Shown: positions 15,812 to 24,596 of the stretch, piece after piece
Position numbering within the stretch: position 1 is the first letter of the stretch
Layout: the number at the start of each line of letters is the position of its first letter
Source of the DNA: Bacteroidales bacterium
Lineage (GTDB): Bacteria; Bacteroidota; Bacteroidia; Bacteroidales; UBA1556
Length of the DNA stretch: 35,363 nucleotides
Assembly: GCA_016937295.1 (NCBI GenBank)
Contig: JAFGWF010000005.1
Span: 1 to 35,363, forward strand
Direction of reading: 5' to 3'
Translations under genes and position numbers: made by a program
The notes under the pieces: generated by a model
Told to the model about the DNA's origin: nothing
The model's input: only the letters and a program-made list of their open reading frames with translations
Databases searched by the model: none

Positions 15812-16819
15812 ATGAATTTCTTGAAACAACGTAACGACATTGAATTAAAATTGAAATCAAAATCGTATAACGATTCTTTTGATGAAGAATTTGCCATGCA
15901 AATATTTCATTATCAGTTTTATAACAATAAAATTTACCAAGAGTTTTGCAACTATCTCCACCGAAATCCTTCATCTGTAAAAGCTATTGAGGAAATTCCC
16001 TTTCTGCCTATTAGTTTGTTCAAAACCCACAAAATCATTACCGGAAACCCAACCATTGCCCACACATTTTTAAGTAGCGCTACCACGGGAATGGAGCGAA
16101 GCAAGCATTTTTTGGCTGATGAAGAATTATATAAGCTCAACGCAGTCAAGACCTTTGAGCGGTTTTATGGTTCTCTTAATGAATTTGTAATTCTCGCTCT
16201 TCTGCCTTCCTATCTGGAACAAGGAAACTCCTCCCTCGTTTTTATGATTGATGAGTTTATACGATTGACTAATAATTCATTAAGTGGTTTCTTTTTGGAA
16301 GATTTTAGTCTGATTTCTACAAATATTCAGCGTGCTCAACAAGAAAACAAAAAGGTGATTTTGTGGGGAGTTAGCTATGCGTTACTCGACTACGCTGAAG
16401 TGTTTGATTTAAAGAATGTTGATAATTTGATTGTTTTAGAAACCGGTGGTATGAAAGGTCGCCGCCGCGAAATGTTGAAAGAGGAATTACATCTCATTCT
16501 TACACAGGCTTTTAGTGTAGAAACCATTCATTCGGAATATGGTATGACGGAGCTACTAAGTCAGGCTTACAGCAAAGGTTATGGCCTTTTTGAGCCTGCT
16601 GCCACTATGAAAATCCTCATTCGCGACATCAACGACCCTTTGACTTTAGAGTCGCTTGGCAAAACCGGTGGACTCAATGTGATTGATTTGGCAAACATAG
16701 ACTCCTGCGCTTTCATTGCTACGCAAGATTTGGGAAAACGACACCAAAATGGCAACTTTGAAGTTCAGGGGCGATTCGATAATAGTGATGTCAGAGGCTG
16801 CAACCTTTTAGTTGGTTAA
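15812..16819 (+). CDS. LuxE/PaaK-like acyl-activating protein
   Basis: The 335-residue protein resembles the acyl-protein synthetase (LuxE) branch of the adenylate-forming enzymes. It has FLSSATTGMERSKHF in the position of the phosphate-binding loop, then VLETGGMKGRRREM and IHSEYGMTELLSQAY, the acyl-adenylate binding motif. The C-terminal part ends with FEVQGRFDNSDVRGCNLLV, matching the hinge (GR-x-D) region. Length is that of LuxE rather than a full acyl-CoA ligase. The family activates a carboxylic acid with ATP. The substrate is not known and there are no lux genes here. It stands as a single gene with its own promoter. Confidence 0.82.
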   Translation: MNFLKQRNDIELKLKSKSYNDSFDEEFAMQIFHYQFYNNKIYQEFCNYLHRNPSSVKAIEEIPFLPISLFKTHKIITGNPTIAHTFLSSATTGMERSKHFLADEELYKLNAVKTFERFYGSLNEFVILALLPSYLEQGNSSLVFMIDEFIRLTNNSLSGFFLEDFSLISTNIQRAQQENKKVILWGVSYALLDYAEVFDLKNVDNLIVLETGGMKGRRREMLKEELHLILTQAFSVETIHSEYGMTELLSQAYSKGYGLFEPAATMKILIRDINDPLTLESLGKTGGLNVIDLANIDSCAFIATQDLGKRHQNGNFEVQGRFDNSDVRGCNLLVG

Positions 16820-16840
16820 ATCTAATTATTTGTATTTTTG
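16812..16840 (+). promoter_or_regulatory. Promoter of the hexosaminidase-glycosylasparaginase pair
   Basis: TTG at 16812-16814, inside the last codons of the LuxE-like gene, is followed by TATTTTTG at 16833-16840 with an 18-base spacer. It lies 56 bases before the start codon of the GH20 gene. Confidence 0.6.
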
Positions 16841-16895
16841 ATTCATTAACCAGTTCAAACTGAGGATTACTTTTTACGCAACCTAAACCAACAAA

Positions 16896-18473
16896 ATGAA
16901 AACGTATTTATTGATTGTCATTCTTTCATTTGGCTTTTTTCAGATTTCCTTTTCGCAAATGAATCTTATTCCAAAACCTGTTCAACTTACAGTAGATGAA
17001 GGTTTTATTGAAATTGTAAATATACAAGAAGTCGTATCTGAAAACGGAAGTTTCGAGTTTGAACAAGAACTAATTATTCGAACTATCCATCAAATCACCG
17101 GAAAGAAGCCTAATCCCGATAAGCAGAATGATAATAAATTAACCATTCTTTTGCGCCAATTGGATGAAGGTGACAGCGCTGCGTATAAGTTTTTTATCGA
17201 CAACAAGCAGATTGTGATTGAGTCATCAGGCAAAGTGGGAATTTATTATGGTGTACAAACTCTGCTTCAAATTTTACAACATTATAAAAATGAACCGATT
17301 CCGCAATTGGCGATTAGCGACTATCCCCGTTTTTCTTGGCGAGGAATGCACTTAGATTGCAGCCGTCATTTTTTTAGCGTGGAAGAAATAAAACGTTATC
17401 TCGACTATTTGGCACTTTATAAAATGAATGTTTTTCATTGGCATTTGACCGATGACCAAGGCTGGAGAATAGAAATCAAAGCGTATCCCGAACTTACAAA
17501 AACCGGAGCTTGGCGAAGTGGCACCATGGTTGGACCATACAGCAATCATCAATACGACAACCTCAATTATGGTGGTTATTACACTCAGGATCAAATACAT
17601 GAAATAGTGCACTACGCCTCACAGCGCCATATTACCGTTGTTCCGGAAATTGAAATGCCCGGACATTCGTTGGCTGTGTTGGCTTCCTATCCGCGTTTAG
17701 CTTGTCGCGATACGTTTTTTGAAGTGGGCAAAAGATGGGGCGTTTATGAGGACGTTTTTTGTGCGGGAAACGATAGTGTCTTTTTGTTCTTAGAAAATGT
17801 TTTGAAAGAAATAATGGGTTTGTTTCCTGGAGAATATATCCATATCGGAGGAGATGAATGCCCGAAAACTCGATGGAAAGAATGTGCCCTTTGTCAACGG
17901 CGGATGCAGCAGGAGCAGCTTGTTGATGAGCATCAGTTGCAAAGTTATTTCATCCAAAGAATCGAAAAGTATCTCAATGCAAACGGTCGGCGCATTATTG
18001 GCTGGGACGAAATTTTGGAAGGCGGCTTAGCTCCAAATGCGGCGGTGATGAGTTGGCGCGGCACAGAGGGCGGCATTGAGGCTGCACGCATGCAACATCC
18101 GGTGGTGATGACTCCTGGAAAACCATGCTATTTTGATCATTATCAGTCTGTTAAAAAGGATACGGAACCTCTTGCCATCGGTGGTTTGAACACGTTGGAA
18201 GACGTATATCACTATAATCCCTTACCGCAAGATTTATCGGAAGAAGAAAAAGCGTATATTCTTGGTGCTCAGGGAAATGTGTGGACAGAGTATATGAAAA
18301 CATTTAGTCAAGTCGAATATATGGCTTTGCCCCGCATGGCCGCACTTTCAGAGGTTTTATGGTCGGCAGAAGAAACTAAAGACTATGGTGAATTTTTAAC
18401 AAGGCTTCGAGAAAACGTCAAAATTTTGGATACAAAAAAAACGAACTATGCCAAACATTTTTTACAAGAATAA
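16896..18473 (+). CDS. Beta-N-acetylhexosaminidase (GH20)
   Basis: The 525-residue protein has a signal peptide (ending QISFSQ), so it works in the periplasm or outside. Residues ~25-145 form the GH20b-like front domain. The catalytic barrel starts at YPRFSWRGMHLDCSRHF and contains HWHLTDDQGWRIEI and the catalytic pair D320-E321 in HIGGDECPKTRW. GH20 enzymes release terminal GlcNAc or GalNAc by substrate-assisted catalysis, with the aspartate orienting the acetamido group and the glutamate as acid. All motifs are intact. It is followed one base later by a glycosylasparaginase, so the pair probably dismantles GlcNAc-containing glycoproteins or glycopeptides. Confidence 0.95.
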   Translation: MKTYLLIVILSFGFFQISFSQMNLIPKPVQLTVDEGFIEIVNIQEVVSENGSFEFEQELIIRTIHQITGKKPNPDKQNDNKLTILLRQLDEGDSAAYKFFIDNKQIVIESSGKVGIYYGVQTLLQILQHYKNEPIPQLAISDYPRFSWRGMHLDCSRHFFSVEEIKRYLDYLALYKMNVFHWHLTDDQGWRIEIKAYPELTKTGAWRSGTMVGPYSNHQYDNLNYGGYYTQDQIHEIVHYASQRHITVVPEIEMPGHSLAVLASYPRLACRDTFFEVGKRWGVYEDVFCAGNDSVFLFLENVLKEIMGLFPGEYIHIGGDECPKTRWKECALCQRRMQQEQLVDEHQLQSYFIQRIEKYLNANGRRIIGWDEILEGGLAPNAAVMSWRGTEGGIEAARMQHPVVMTPGKPCYFDHYQSVKKDTEPLAIGGLNTLEDVYHYNPLPQDLSEEEKAYILGAQGNVWTEYMKTFSQVEYMALPRMAALSEVLWSAEETKDYGEFLTRLRENVKILDTKKTNYAKHFLQE

Positions 18474-18474
18474 C

Positions 18475-19467
18475 ATGATTGCACGAAGAAATTTCTTAAA
18501 AGCAGGAGCGCTGCTTTTTGCAGGTTTTACTTTGAAACCGCAAACGCTTTTCGCTAAAAGCGACCCAAGGGAACAGCGAAAGATGCAGAAACCGGTAGTT
18601 TTATCCACCTGGAATTTTGGAGTTAAAGCCAATGAAATTGCCTGGCCAATGCTTCAAGAAAAGGCAACAGCCCTTGATGTCGTTGAGGCGGGTGTACGCG
18701 TGGTAGAATCCGACCCGGAAGAGCGCAGTGTAGGTTTTGGTGGCCGCCCCGACCGTGATGGTCATGTTACTTTGGATGCCTGCATTATGGATCAAGATGC
18801 TAATGTTGGTTCGGTGGCTTTTTTAGAACATATTAAAAATCCGATTTCTGTGGCAAGAGCCGTGATGGAGAAAACTCCTCATGCGATGCTTGTTGGTGAG
18901 GGAGCTCTGCAATTTGCTATGGATCAGGGTTTTGAAAAAGAAAACCTGCTTACTCCTGAATCTGAGGCGGAATGGCGCGAGTGGTTAATTGAGTCGCAAT
19001 ATGAGCCAAAAGTGAATATCGAAAACCACGATACTATCGGGATGATAGCGCTCGACAGTTTTGGAAATCTTTCAGGGGCATGCACCACTTCAGGTTTAGC
19101 CTATAAAATGCACGGTCGAGTAGGGGATTCGCCAATCATCGGTGCCGGACTTTTTGTGGATAATGAGGTTGGCGCTGCAGTGGCTACAGGTCATGGCGAG
19201 GAGGTGATTCGGGTTGTGGGCAGTCATTTGGTGGTGGAGCTTATGCGACAAGGAAAATCGCCTGCTGAAGCTTGCCAAGAAGCTGTTGCACTGATTCGAA
19301 AAAAAATAGAAGCTCGTGGTAAAAAACCTTCCGACTATCAAATTGGATTCTTGGCACTCAATAAATTTGGTGAAACAGGTGCCTTTGCACTTCAAAAGGG
19401 CTTTAACTATGCTTTAAGTCAACCTGATAGTGAAACGAAATTGGTAGATGCCAATAGTTTGCTTTGA
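18475..19467 (+). CDS. N4-(beta-N-acetylglucosaminyl)-L-asparaginase
   Basis: The best start is the ATG at 18475, just after the GH20 stop. It gives 330 residues with a twin-arginine-like signal (ARRNFLKAG) and hydrophobic stretch, so Tat export is likely. The protein is an Ntn-hydrolase. It cleaves itself before the nucleophile Thr187 in HDTIGMIALD, separating alpha and beta chains. Other family blocks are VGFGGRPDRDGHVTLDA in the alpha chain, and RVGDSPIIGAGLFVD and ATGHGEEVIR in the beta chain. It hydrolyses the GlcNAc-asparagine bond left after glycoprotein breakdown. The adjacent hexosaminidase acts on the sugar side of the same substrate class. Confidence 0.93.
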   Translation: MIARRNFLKAGALLFAGFTLKPQTLFAKSDPREQRKMQKPVVLSTWNFGVKANEIAWPMLQEKATALDVVEAGVRVVESDPEERSVGFGGRPDRDGHVTLDACIMDQDANVGSVAFLEHIKNPISVARAVMEKTPHAMLVGEGALQFAMDQGFEKENLLTPESEAEWREWLIESQYEPKVNIENHDTIGMIALDSFGNLSGACTTSGLAYKMHGRVGDSPIIGAGLFVDNEVGAAVATGHGEEVIRVVGSHLVVELMRQGKSPAEACQEAVALIRKKIEARGKKPSDYQIGFLALNKFGETGAFALQKGFNYALSQPDSETKLVDANSLL

Positions 19468-19482
19468 GTTCAGATTTACTTT

Positions 19483-19500
19483 TTATGATGTTAATCATAA
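19483..19500. repeat. Short perfect inverted repeat after the glycosylasparaginase
   Basis: TTATGAT (19483-19489) and ATCATAA (19494-19500) are perfect arms around GTTA, 16 bases past the stop. No T-run follows on the plus strand, so it is a weak terminator at best. It could be an operator for the next gene. Confidence 0.4.
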
Positions 19501-19593
19501 TCGCAGGCTCTTAATATTTTTTGAGATTTACATAGTTAAACCTTTCTTTGATTTGTAGTTTTCACTCAACAAGTTTCATTTTATTCTAAACAA

Positions 19594-20400
19594 ATGATTG
19601 ATAAGATTTTAGACCAGCTTTGGAGAGTTTATATTGAGCAAAATCCTCAAGTAAAAGCCGTTTATGATGCCTTTATCGAACGCGGCGAACAAGTAGTTAA
19701 CGACCATATCGCTTTTCGTACTTTCGATTTGCCAGAAATAAACATAAGTCGATTAGCGTCCGTTTTTCAGCGCAATGGATATGAAATGCGTGGGGAATAT
19801 CTCTTTCCTGAGAAAAAACTCTATGCCAGACATTATGTTCACAAAAATCCTAATTATCCTAAGGTTTTCATTAGTCAATTGGAATTGGATTCCTTTTCAG
19901 ATAATTTTAAGAATATCGTAAAAGAAACAGTGAGTAAGATGGATTTAAATTCCTTGATGTCAGATGATTTCATTTATTCGGGCGTTCTTTGGGGTGATAT
20001 TTCAATGGAAACTTATAACCTATTAAGAAGAGAGTCGGAATATGCGGCATGGCTTTATGCCAATGGTTTTGTGGCTAATCACTTCACTGTGAGCATCAAT
20101 CATCTGAAAACCTTCAACCACGGAATTAGAGAAGTGAATGCGTTTTTAAAGGAAAAAGGCTTTTTGATGAATGCCAATCCCGATGAAATTCAAGGGTCGG
20201 CAGAAAAACTTTTGGAGCAGTCGAGCATTAAAGCCGGCATTCAGACGAAGCATTTTAGGGAAGGAAGTTTTGAGATTCCGGGAGCTTATTACGAATTTGC
20301 ACAGCGTTATTACGATGCAGACGGAAAACTATTTGAAAGTTTTATTGCTGATTCGGCAAACAAAATTTTTGAAAGCACAGATTTTTATGCTCCATCGTAA
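19594..20400 (+). CDS. DUF1338 family protein, possible 2-oxoacid dioxygenase
   Basis: The 268-residue protein matches the shorter Bacteroidota form of DUF1338: VVNDHIAFRTFDLPEI with H38, a middle ANGFVANHFTVSINHL, and a late block PGAYYEFAQRY then FESFIADSANKIFESTDFY. Characterised members (HglS/YdcJ, plant FLO7) are iron enzymes that turn 2-oxoadipate into 2-hydroxyglutarate in lysine breakdown, using two histidines and a glutamate. Candidate ligands are visible, but assignment to that reaction is family inference. No lysine-degradation genes lie beside it. It is cytoplasmic, with no signal or membrane helix. Confidence 0.8.
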   Translation: MIDKILDQLWRVYIEQNPQVKAVYDAFIERGEQVVNDHIAFRTFDLPEINISRLASVFQRNGYEMRGEYLFPEKKLYARHYVHKNPNYPKVFISQLELDSFSDNFKNIVKETVSKMDLNSLMSDDFIYSGVLWGDISMETYNLLRRESEYAAWLYANGFVANHFTVSINHLKTFNHGIREVNAFLKEKGFLMNANPDEIQGSAEKLLEQSSIKAGIQTKHFREGSFEIPGAYYEFAQRYYDADGKLFESFIADSANKIFESTDFYAPS

Positions 20401-20481
20401 AAATCAAAAGTATGCTGGTTGATTTATGGTAAAAAACCTTAATGGGACTTAATAAATTAAACCCTCCTGACAGTTTTTAAC

Positions 20482-20489
20482 TAATTTTG
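20482..20489 (+). promoter_or_regulatory. Probable -7 element for the ABC/cobalamin unit
   Basis: TAATTTTG matches TAnnTTTG and lies 19 bases before the ABC ATPase start. No clear TTTG is present at the -33 distance, so the call rests on the -7 element and position alone. Confidence 0.45.
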
Positions 20490-20508
20490 TCGGCTGAACC
20501 CTTCGATT

Positions 20509-21237
20509 ATGAACCCAGAGATTATTAAAATAACGGAGCTCCGAAAATACTTCAAGGTTGGTACTCAGGTAGTTAAAGCCCTGCAAGGTGTTGATTTGGT
20601 TGTTAGAAAAAACGAATACGTAGCCATAATGGGAGCCAGTGGAAGCGGAAAATCAACCTTAATGAATATCATCGGTTGCCTCGATACACCAACTTCCGGC
20701 ACATATTTTCTTAATGGACAAGATGTTAGCGGAATGAATGATAACCAATTGGCGGAAGTTCGCAATAAGGAGATTGGCTTTATTTTTCAAACATTCAATC
20801 TTTTGCCCCGCTCTACTGCCTTAGATAATGTGATTTTACCTATGGTTTATGCCGGAAAGAATAAAAAGGAGCGAGAACAAAGAGGCATAGAAGTGCTTCG
20901 GCAAGTGGCCTTGAGCGATAGAATGGAGCATCGACCCAATGAGCTTTCAGGAGGTCAACGACAGCGTGTTGCGGTTGCAAGAGCTTTAGTCAACAAACCT
21001 TCGATAATTTTAGCCGATGAGCCTACCGGAAATCTTGACTCCAAAACATCCATCGAAATCATGGCTCTCTTCAACGACATTCACAAAAATGGTAACACGG
21101 TTATTGTGGTTACTCACGAAGAAGATATTGCTTTGCACGCGCATCGGATTATCCGACTCAGGGATGGTTTGATTGAATCCGACATTTTAAATAATAACAT
21201 TTTAGTTCCAGATTTAACCACAATTGTAAATGAGTAG
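20509..21237 (+). CDS. ABC transporter ATP-binding protein, MacB/LolD type
   Basis: The 242-residue ATPase has every motif: Walker [10 protein letters not shown], the Q-loop in FIFQTFNLL, signature LSGGQRQR, Walker B with catalytic glutamate IILADEPTG, the D-loop GNLDSKT and the switch VVTHE. The [15 protein letters not shown] stretch after the Q-loop is typical of the LolD/MacB/FtsE group, which drives lipoprotein release, efflux or cell-wall signalling. No permease gene is adjacent, so its membrane partner must lie elsewhere. It overlaps the following cobalamin adenosyltransferase gene by 8 bases, an operon link that may be only a matter of shared expression. Confidence 0.92.
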   Translation: MNPEIIKITELRKYFKVGTQVVKALQGVDLVVRKNEYVAIMGASGSGKSTLMNIIGCLDTPTSGTYFLNGQDVSGMNDNQLAEVRNKEIGFIFQTFNLLPRSTALDNVILPMVYAGKNKKEREQRGIEVLRQVALSDRMEHRPNELSGGQRQRVAVARALVNKPSIILADEPTGNLDSKTSIEIMALFNDIHKNGNTVIVVTHEEDIALHAHRIIRLRDGLIESDILNNNILVPDLTTIVNE

Positions 21238-21793
21238 TAAATTTAAAATATATACTCGCAGCGGCGACCAAGGAATGACATCCTTAATTGGTGGTAAACG
21301 AGTTACAAAAGCCGACTTGCAAGTAGAGGCCTATGGCAGCATTGATGAGGCCAAATCATATATTGCCTTATTAATGGATATGATTGATATGCAAGATATT
21401 AAGGAAGAGTTAACACAAATTATTGTGAATATGTTCGTGGCAGAGAGTCTTGTGGCAGCAGTAAGCACCGATGCGGCTCTACGTATGCCTCAGCTCGTTG
21501 AAAAGGACATTGACATACTTGAAAAAGCCATTGACCGAATGGACGAAGATTTACCGGCCCTAACTGCCTTTGTTTTACCGGGTGGCCATCCCATCAATTC
21601 TTATTGTCATATTGCCCGAACAGTATGCAGACGCGCTGAAAGAGATGTGCTCAGACTCTGGAATTTACAACCTGATTTGTATAATCCTTTGGTAGAGAAA
21701 TTTTTAAATAGACTGTCCGATTACCTCTTCACATTGTCGAGATTTTGTAGTGTTAAGATGAACATTCCTGAAGTCCTTTGGGTCTCTAAATAA
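21230..21793 (+). CDS. Cob(I)alamin adenosyltransferase, PduO type
   Basis: The 187-residue protein begins with [20 protein letters not shown], the N-terminal ATP-binding motif of PduO/MMAB enzymes. It later has [20 protein letters not shown] and RRAERDV, the other conserved helix. The usual GT-x-DE-x-N block reads [10 protein letters not shown] here, a mild deviation. The enzyme transfers adenosyl from ATP to cob(I)alamin, making coenzyme B12 for enzymes such as methylmalonyl-CoA mutase. It is a five-helix-bundle trimer in the cytoplasm. The ATG lies inside the end of the ABC gene, so translation is coupled. No B12-dependent enzyme is encoded in the window. Confidence 0.92.
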   Translation: MSSKFKIYTRSGDQGMTSLIGGKRVTKADLQVEAYGSIDEAKSYIALLMDMIDMQDIKEELTQIIVNMFVAESLVAAVSTDAALRMPQLVEKDIDILEKAIDRMDEDLPALTAFVLPGGHPINSYCHIARTVCRRAERDVLRLWNLQPDLYNPLVEKFLNRLSDYLFTLSRFCSVKMNIPEVLWVSK

Positions 21794-21859
21794 TAGGATT
21801 CGTTGAAAAATATACTGCAATAAATTGATATTCAATTATATATATTGTTTAAAAAAATA

Positions 21860-21889
21860 TTGCTTTTTATAGAAAAAAGTTTACTTTTG
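21860..21889 (+). promoter_or_regulatory. Promoter of the DUF2795 gene
   Basis: TTG at 21860-21862, a 19-base spacer and TACTTTTG at 21882-21889 form a close match to the phylum consensus, 27 bases before the start codon. Confidence 0.7.
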
Positions 21890-21916
21890 CAAAATAACCC
21901 TAAGAATTCGTGAATT

Positions 21917-22138
21917 ATGTATTGGACTTTAGAACTGGCTTCAAAACTTGAAGATGCCCCCTGGCCGGCTACAAAGGAAGAGCTTATCGACTATGCTCTC
22001 AGGTCAGGAGCTCCAATGGAGGTAATTGAAAATTTGCGTGAAATTGAAGACGAAGGCGATCAGTACGACAGTATTGAAGACCTTTGGCCCGACTATCCCA
22101 CTAAGGAGGACTTCTTCTTCCATGAAGATGAATATTAA
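21917..22138 (+). CDS. Small DUF2795 protein
   Basis: The 73-residue, strongly acidic protein has the DUF2795 pattern: WPATKEELIDYALRSGAPME and then VIENLREIEDEGDQYDSIED. In Bacteroidota it is a stand-alone protein ending in an aromatic, acidic tail, here DFFFHEDEY. It may fold as a small three-helix domain. Its role is not established; acidity and small size would suit a protein-binding or nucleic-acid-mimicking role, but that is guesswork. It has its own clear promoter and terminator, so it is a one-gene unit and probably well expressed. Confidence 0.85.
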   Translation: MYWTLELASKLEDAPWPATKEELIDYALRSGAPMEVIENLREIEDEGDQYDSIEDLWPDYPTKEDFFFHEDEY

Positions 22139-22144
22139 AGAATA

Positions 22145-22170
22145 GAAGCTGCTTTCGCAGCTTTTTTTTT
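22145..22170 (+). terminator. Strong intrinsic terminator
   Basis: AAGCTGC (22146-22152), loop TTTC and GCAGCTT (22157-22163) are followed by a T-run to 22170. It ends the DUF2795 unit only seven bases past the stop and lies 4 bases before the convergent NusG-like gene. Confidence 0.92.
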
Positions 22171-22173
22171 GCA

Positions 22174-22731
22174 TTATTCTGTCATTTGCTTCTTTACCTC
22201 TTCGATATCTTTAAGCGATATCACCACGTTGGAATTGAGCTGAGTAAGTTGAACGACAATACTATTCTTACCTCTGATTTCGGCTACATTTCCCTTAAAA
22301 CCTTTAAAAGGACCGGTTTTTAGGGTAACCTCCTTACCTACTTCCATTTGACCGCTTACTATTTCAAAAGACGTTTGGGTGATGAGCATTCTTTTGATAA
22401 ACAATAAATCCTCTTCCCTAACAGTTGCCGGCTCCCCTTGAAACTTCACATAAGTGGTCACATAAGTCGATTGCAAAACATCGTAAAGTTGATATTTCTT
22501 TATTTTGACGAAAATATAACTTTTAAAAAGAGGCTCCTCGACCCAACGTTTGCGGTTTTTGGTTTCTTTAAGCTTTTTTTCTAAAGGAAGATAGGTTCTG
22601 TATCCGGCTTGGTTAAGCAAATCATTGGCGATTTTTTCCTTACGACCATGCACGTACAGCACAAACCACTTAGATGGTTCAGAGGTTTTGGGAGCAAAAA
22701 TACCGCTTGACGCTTTTGGTTGAACCGACAT
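22174..22731 (-). CDS. UpxY/NusG-family transcription antiterminator
   Basis: The 185-residue protein has a NusG N-terminal domain (about residues 20-125) starting KWFVLYVHGRKEKIANDLL and containing RKRWVEEPLFKSYIFVKI. A KOW domain follows (about 130-165) with VGKEVTLKTGPFKGFKGNVA. These are features of the specialised paralogs (UpxY, RfaH, LoaP) that bind RNA polymerase to let it read through terminators in long polysaccharide operons. Such genes normally head the operon they control. Here it is the tail gene after glmS, starting 3 bases past the glmS stop, with no polysaccharide genes downstream. It may act on a distant locus. It is probably not the housekeeping NusG, which sits with rpl/rpo genes. 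Confidence 0.87.
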   Translation of the reverse strand: MSVQPKASSGIFAPKTSEPSKWFVLYVHGRKEKIANDLLNQAGYRTYLPLEKKLKETKNRKRWVEEPLFKSYIFVKIKKYQLYDVLQSTYVTTYVKFQGEPATVREEDLLFIKRMLITQTSFEIVSGQMEVGKEVTLKTGPFKGFKGNVAEIRGKNSIVVQLTQLNSNVVISLKDIEEVKKQMTE

Positions 22732-22734
22732 GGT

Positions 22735-24573
22735 TTATTCTACCGTAACAGATTTTGCCAAGTTTCGAGGCTGATCCACATTACAGTTGCGTTTAACAGC
22801 AATATGATAAGCCAACAATTGTAGAGGTACAGTCGCTAAAAGTGGTGTAAAAATCTCGTCTGTTTCAGGTATTTCAATAATATAATCAGCAAGATATCTT
22901 ACTTGACTATCGCCTTTAGTTACCACTGCTATGATTTTACCTTTACGCGCTTTTACTTCTTCAATATTGCTTACTACTTTCTCGTAATTTCCTTTGCGAG
23001 GGGCAATCACCACAACCGGCATTTCCTCATCAATAAGTGCAATCGGGCCATGCTTCATTTCAGCAGCAGGATAACCTTCTGCATGTATATAACTGATTTC
23101 CTTCAGTTTAAGTGCTCCTTCCAAAGCAACCGGAAAATTGATTCCACGACCAAGATATAGGAAATTGCGGGCATTTTTATATACATCTGCTATTTTCTCC
23201 ACGAGGTCATTGGTCAACAAAGCTTCTTCGATTTTTGCAGGAATTTTTCCTAATTCATCTAAAAAGAGCTGATGTTCTGTATTGCTGATGGTGCCTTTTA
23301 CGAAAGCTAAACGGATAGCCATCATTGTTAGTACGGTTACTTGAGCCGTAAAGGCTTTAGTGCTTGCAACGCCAATTTCAGGACCGGCATGTGTATAGCT
23401 GCCGGCATGAGTTTCGCGGGCAATGCTTGAGCCCACAACATTGCAAATTCCCAGAACCGTAGCTCCTTTGCTTTTTGCCATTTTTATCGCAGCAAGAGTA
23501 TCAGCAGTTTCGCCACTTTGTGAAATGGCAATCACAACATCATCTTCATAAATTACCGGATTGCGATAGCGAAATTCGGAAGCATACTCTACTTCCACCG
23601 GCACTCGCATCAATTCTTCCAAGAGATATTCTCCAACTAATGCAGCGTGCCAACTTGTTCCGCAAGCAATCATAATGATTCTGCGTGCGTTCAGAATTTT
23701 TTGTTCATAATTAAAAATGCCTCCAAGCGTTACGATACCTTTTTGAGGATAAAGCCGCCCGCGCATACTTTCGCTCACGCTATGAGGTTGTTCGAAAATT
23801 TCTTTAAGCATAAAGTGGTCGAATCCACCTTTTTCTAATGCGTCTAAGCTAATCTCCAACTCCTGTATATAAGGTGTGATGTTGATGTTTTTTATGGTCT
23901 TGAGTTCAATTTCCTTTCCACGGCGCAGGATGGCCATTTCTTCATCTTCAAGATAAATCACCTTTTTGGTATGTTCCACAATGGGAGTTGCATCGGAAGC
24001 TACCAAAAATTCATCTTTACCAATTCCAACTACTAACGGGCTGCCTTTACGTGCGGCTATCATCAGGTCACGATTGTCTTTGGCAATAACTGCAATGGCA
24101 TAAGCTCCAACTACTTGATTGAGAGCAATTCGCACAGCTTCTATCAAATCCACCTCTTCGTTTTTCATAATATCTTCGATAAGGTGAATCAGAACCTCGG
24201 TATCCGTTTGGCTATTAAAAACGTAGCCACGACGAATAAGCTCCTCTTTCAGAGTTTTATAGTTTTCGATGATTCCGTTGTGAATAATAGAAAGATTATG
24301 CGATTGAGAAAAATGCGGGTGCGCATTTTCATCGGTTGGCTCCCCATGAGTAGCCCATCGCGTGTGAGCTATTCCAATAGTACCTTTTATGTCTTTGCCT
24401 TTTACAAATTCTTCTAAATCAGATACTTTTCCTTTTCTTTTATATAAATTAAGATTGCCATTGATGATAGCAATTCCGGCACTGTCGTAACCACGATATT
24501 CAAGTCGGTATAATCCGTTAATGAGTATTGGATATGCTTGCCGCTCCCCTAAATAAGCTACAATTCCACACAT
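22735..24573 (-). CDS. glmS: Glutamine--fructose-6-phosphate aminotransferase
   Basis: The 612-residue enzyme starts MCGIVAYLG, with Cys2 as the glutaminase nucleophile after removal of Met1, and has the glutaminase domain to about residue 230 (IAHTRWATHGEP, HNGIIENY). Two SIS sugar-isomerase domains follow, with ACGTSWHA, SQSGETADTLAA and a C-terminal DQPRNLAKSVTVE. It makes glucosamine-6-phosphate from fructose-6-phosphate and glutamine, the entry step to UDP-GlcNAc, peptidoglycan and lipid A. Length and motifs are complete. It sits after the DUF4270 gene (23-base gap) and is followed by the NusG-like gene. No glmS ribozyme would be expected in this phylum, and none was recognised. Confidence 0.97.
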   Translation of the reverse strand: MCGIVAYLGERQAYPILINGLYRLEYRGYDSAGIAIINGNLNLYKRKGKVSDLEEFVKGKDIKGTIGIAHTRWATHGEPTDENAHPHFSQSHNLSIIHNGIIENYKTLKEELIRRGYVFNSQTDTEVLIHLIEDIMKNEEVDLIEAVRIALNQVVGAYAIAVIAKDNRDLMIAARKGSPLVVGIGKDEFLVASDATPIVEHTKKVIYLEDEEMAILRRGKEIELKTIKNINITPYIQELEISLDALEKGGFDHFMLKEIFEQPHSVSESMRGRLYPQKGIVTLGGIFNYEQKILNARRIIMIACGTSWHAALVGEYLLEELMRVPVEVEYASEFRYRNPVIYEDDVVIAISQSGETADTLAAIKMAKSKGATVLGICNVVGSSIARETHAGSYTHAGPEIGVASTKAFTAQVTVLTMMAIRLAFVKGTISNTEHQLFLDELGKIPAKIEEALLTNDLVEKIADVYKNARNFLYLGRGINFPVALEGALKLKEISYIHAEGYPAAEMKHGPIALIDEEMPVVVIAPRKGNYEKVVSNIEEVKARKGKIIAVVTKGDSQVRYLADYIIEIPETDEIFTPLLATVPLQLLAYHIAVKRNCNVDQPRNLAKSVTVE

Positions 24574-24596
24574 AATCTGCTTGATTTTACTATTAA

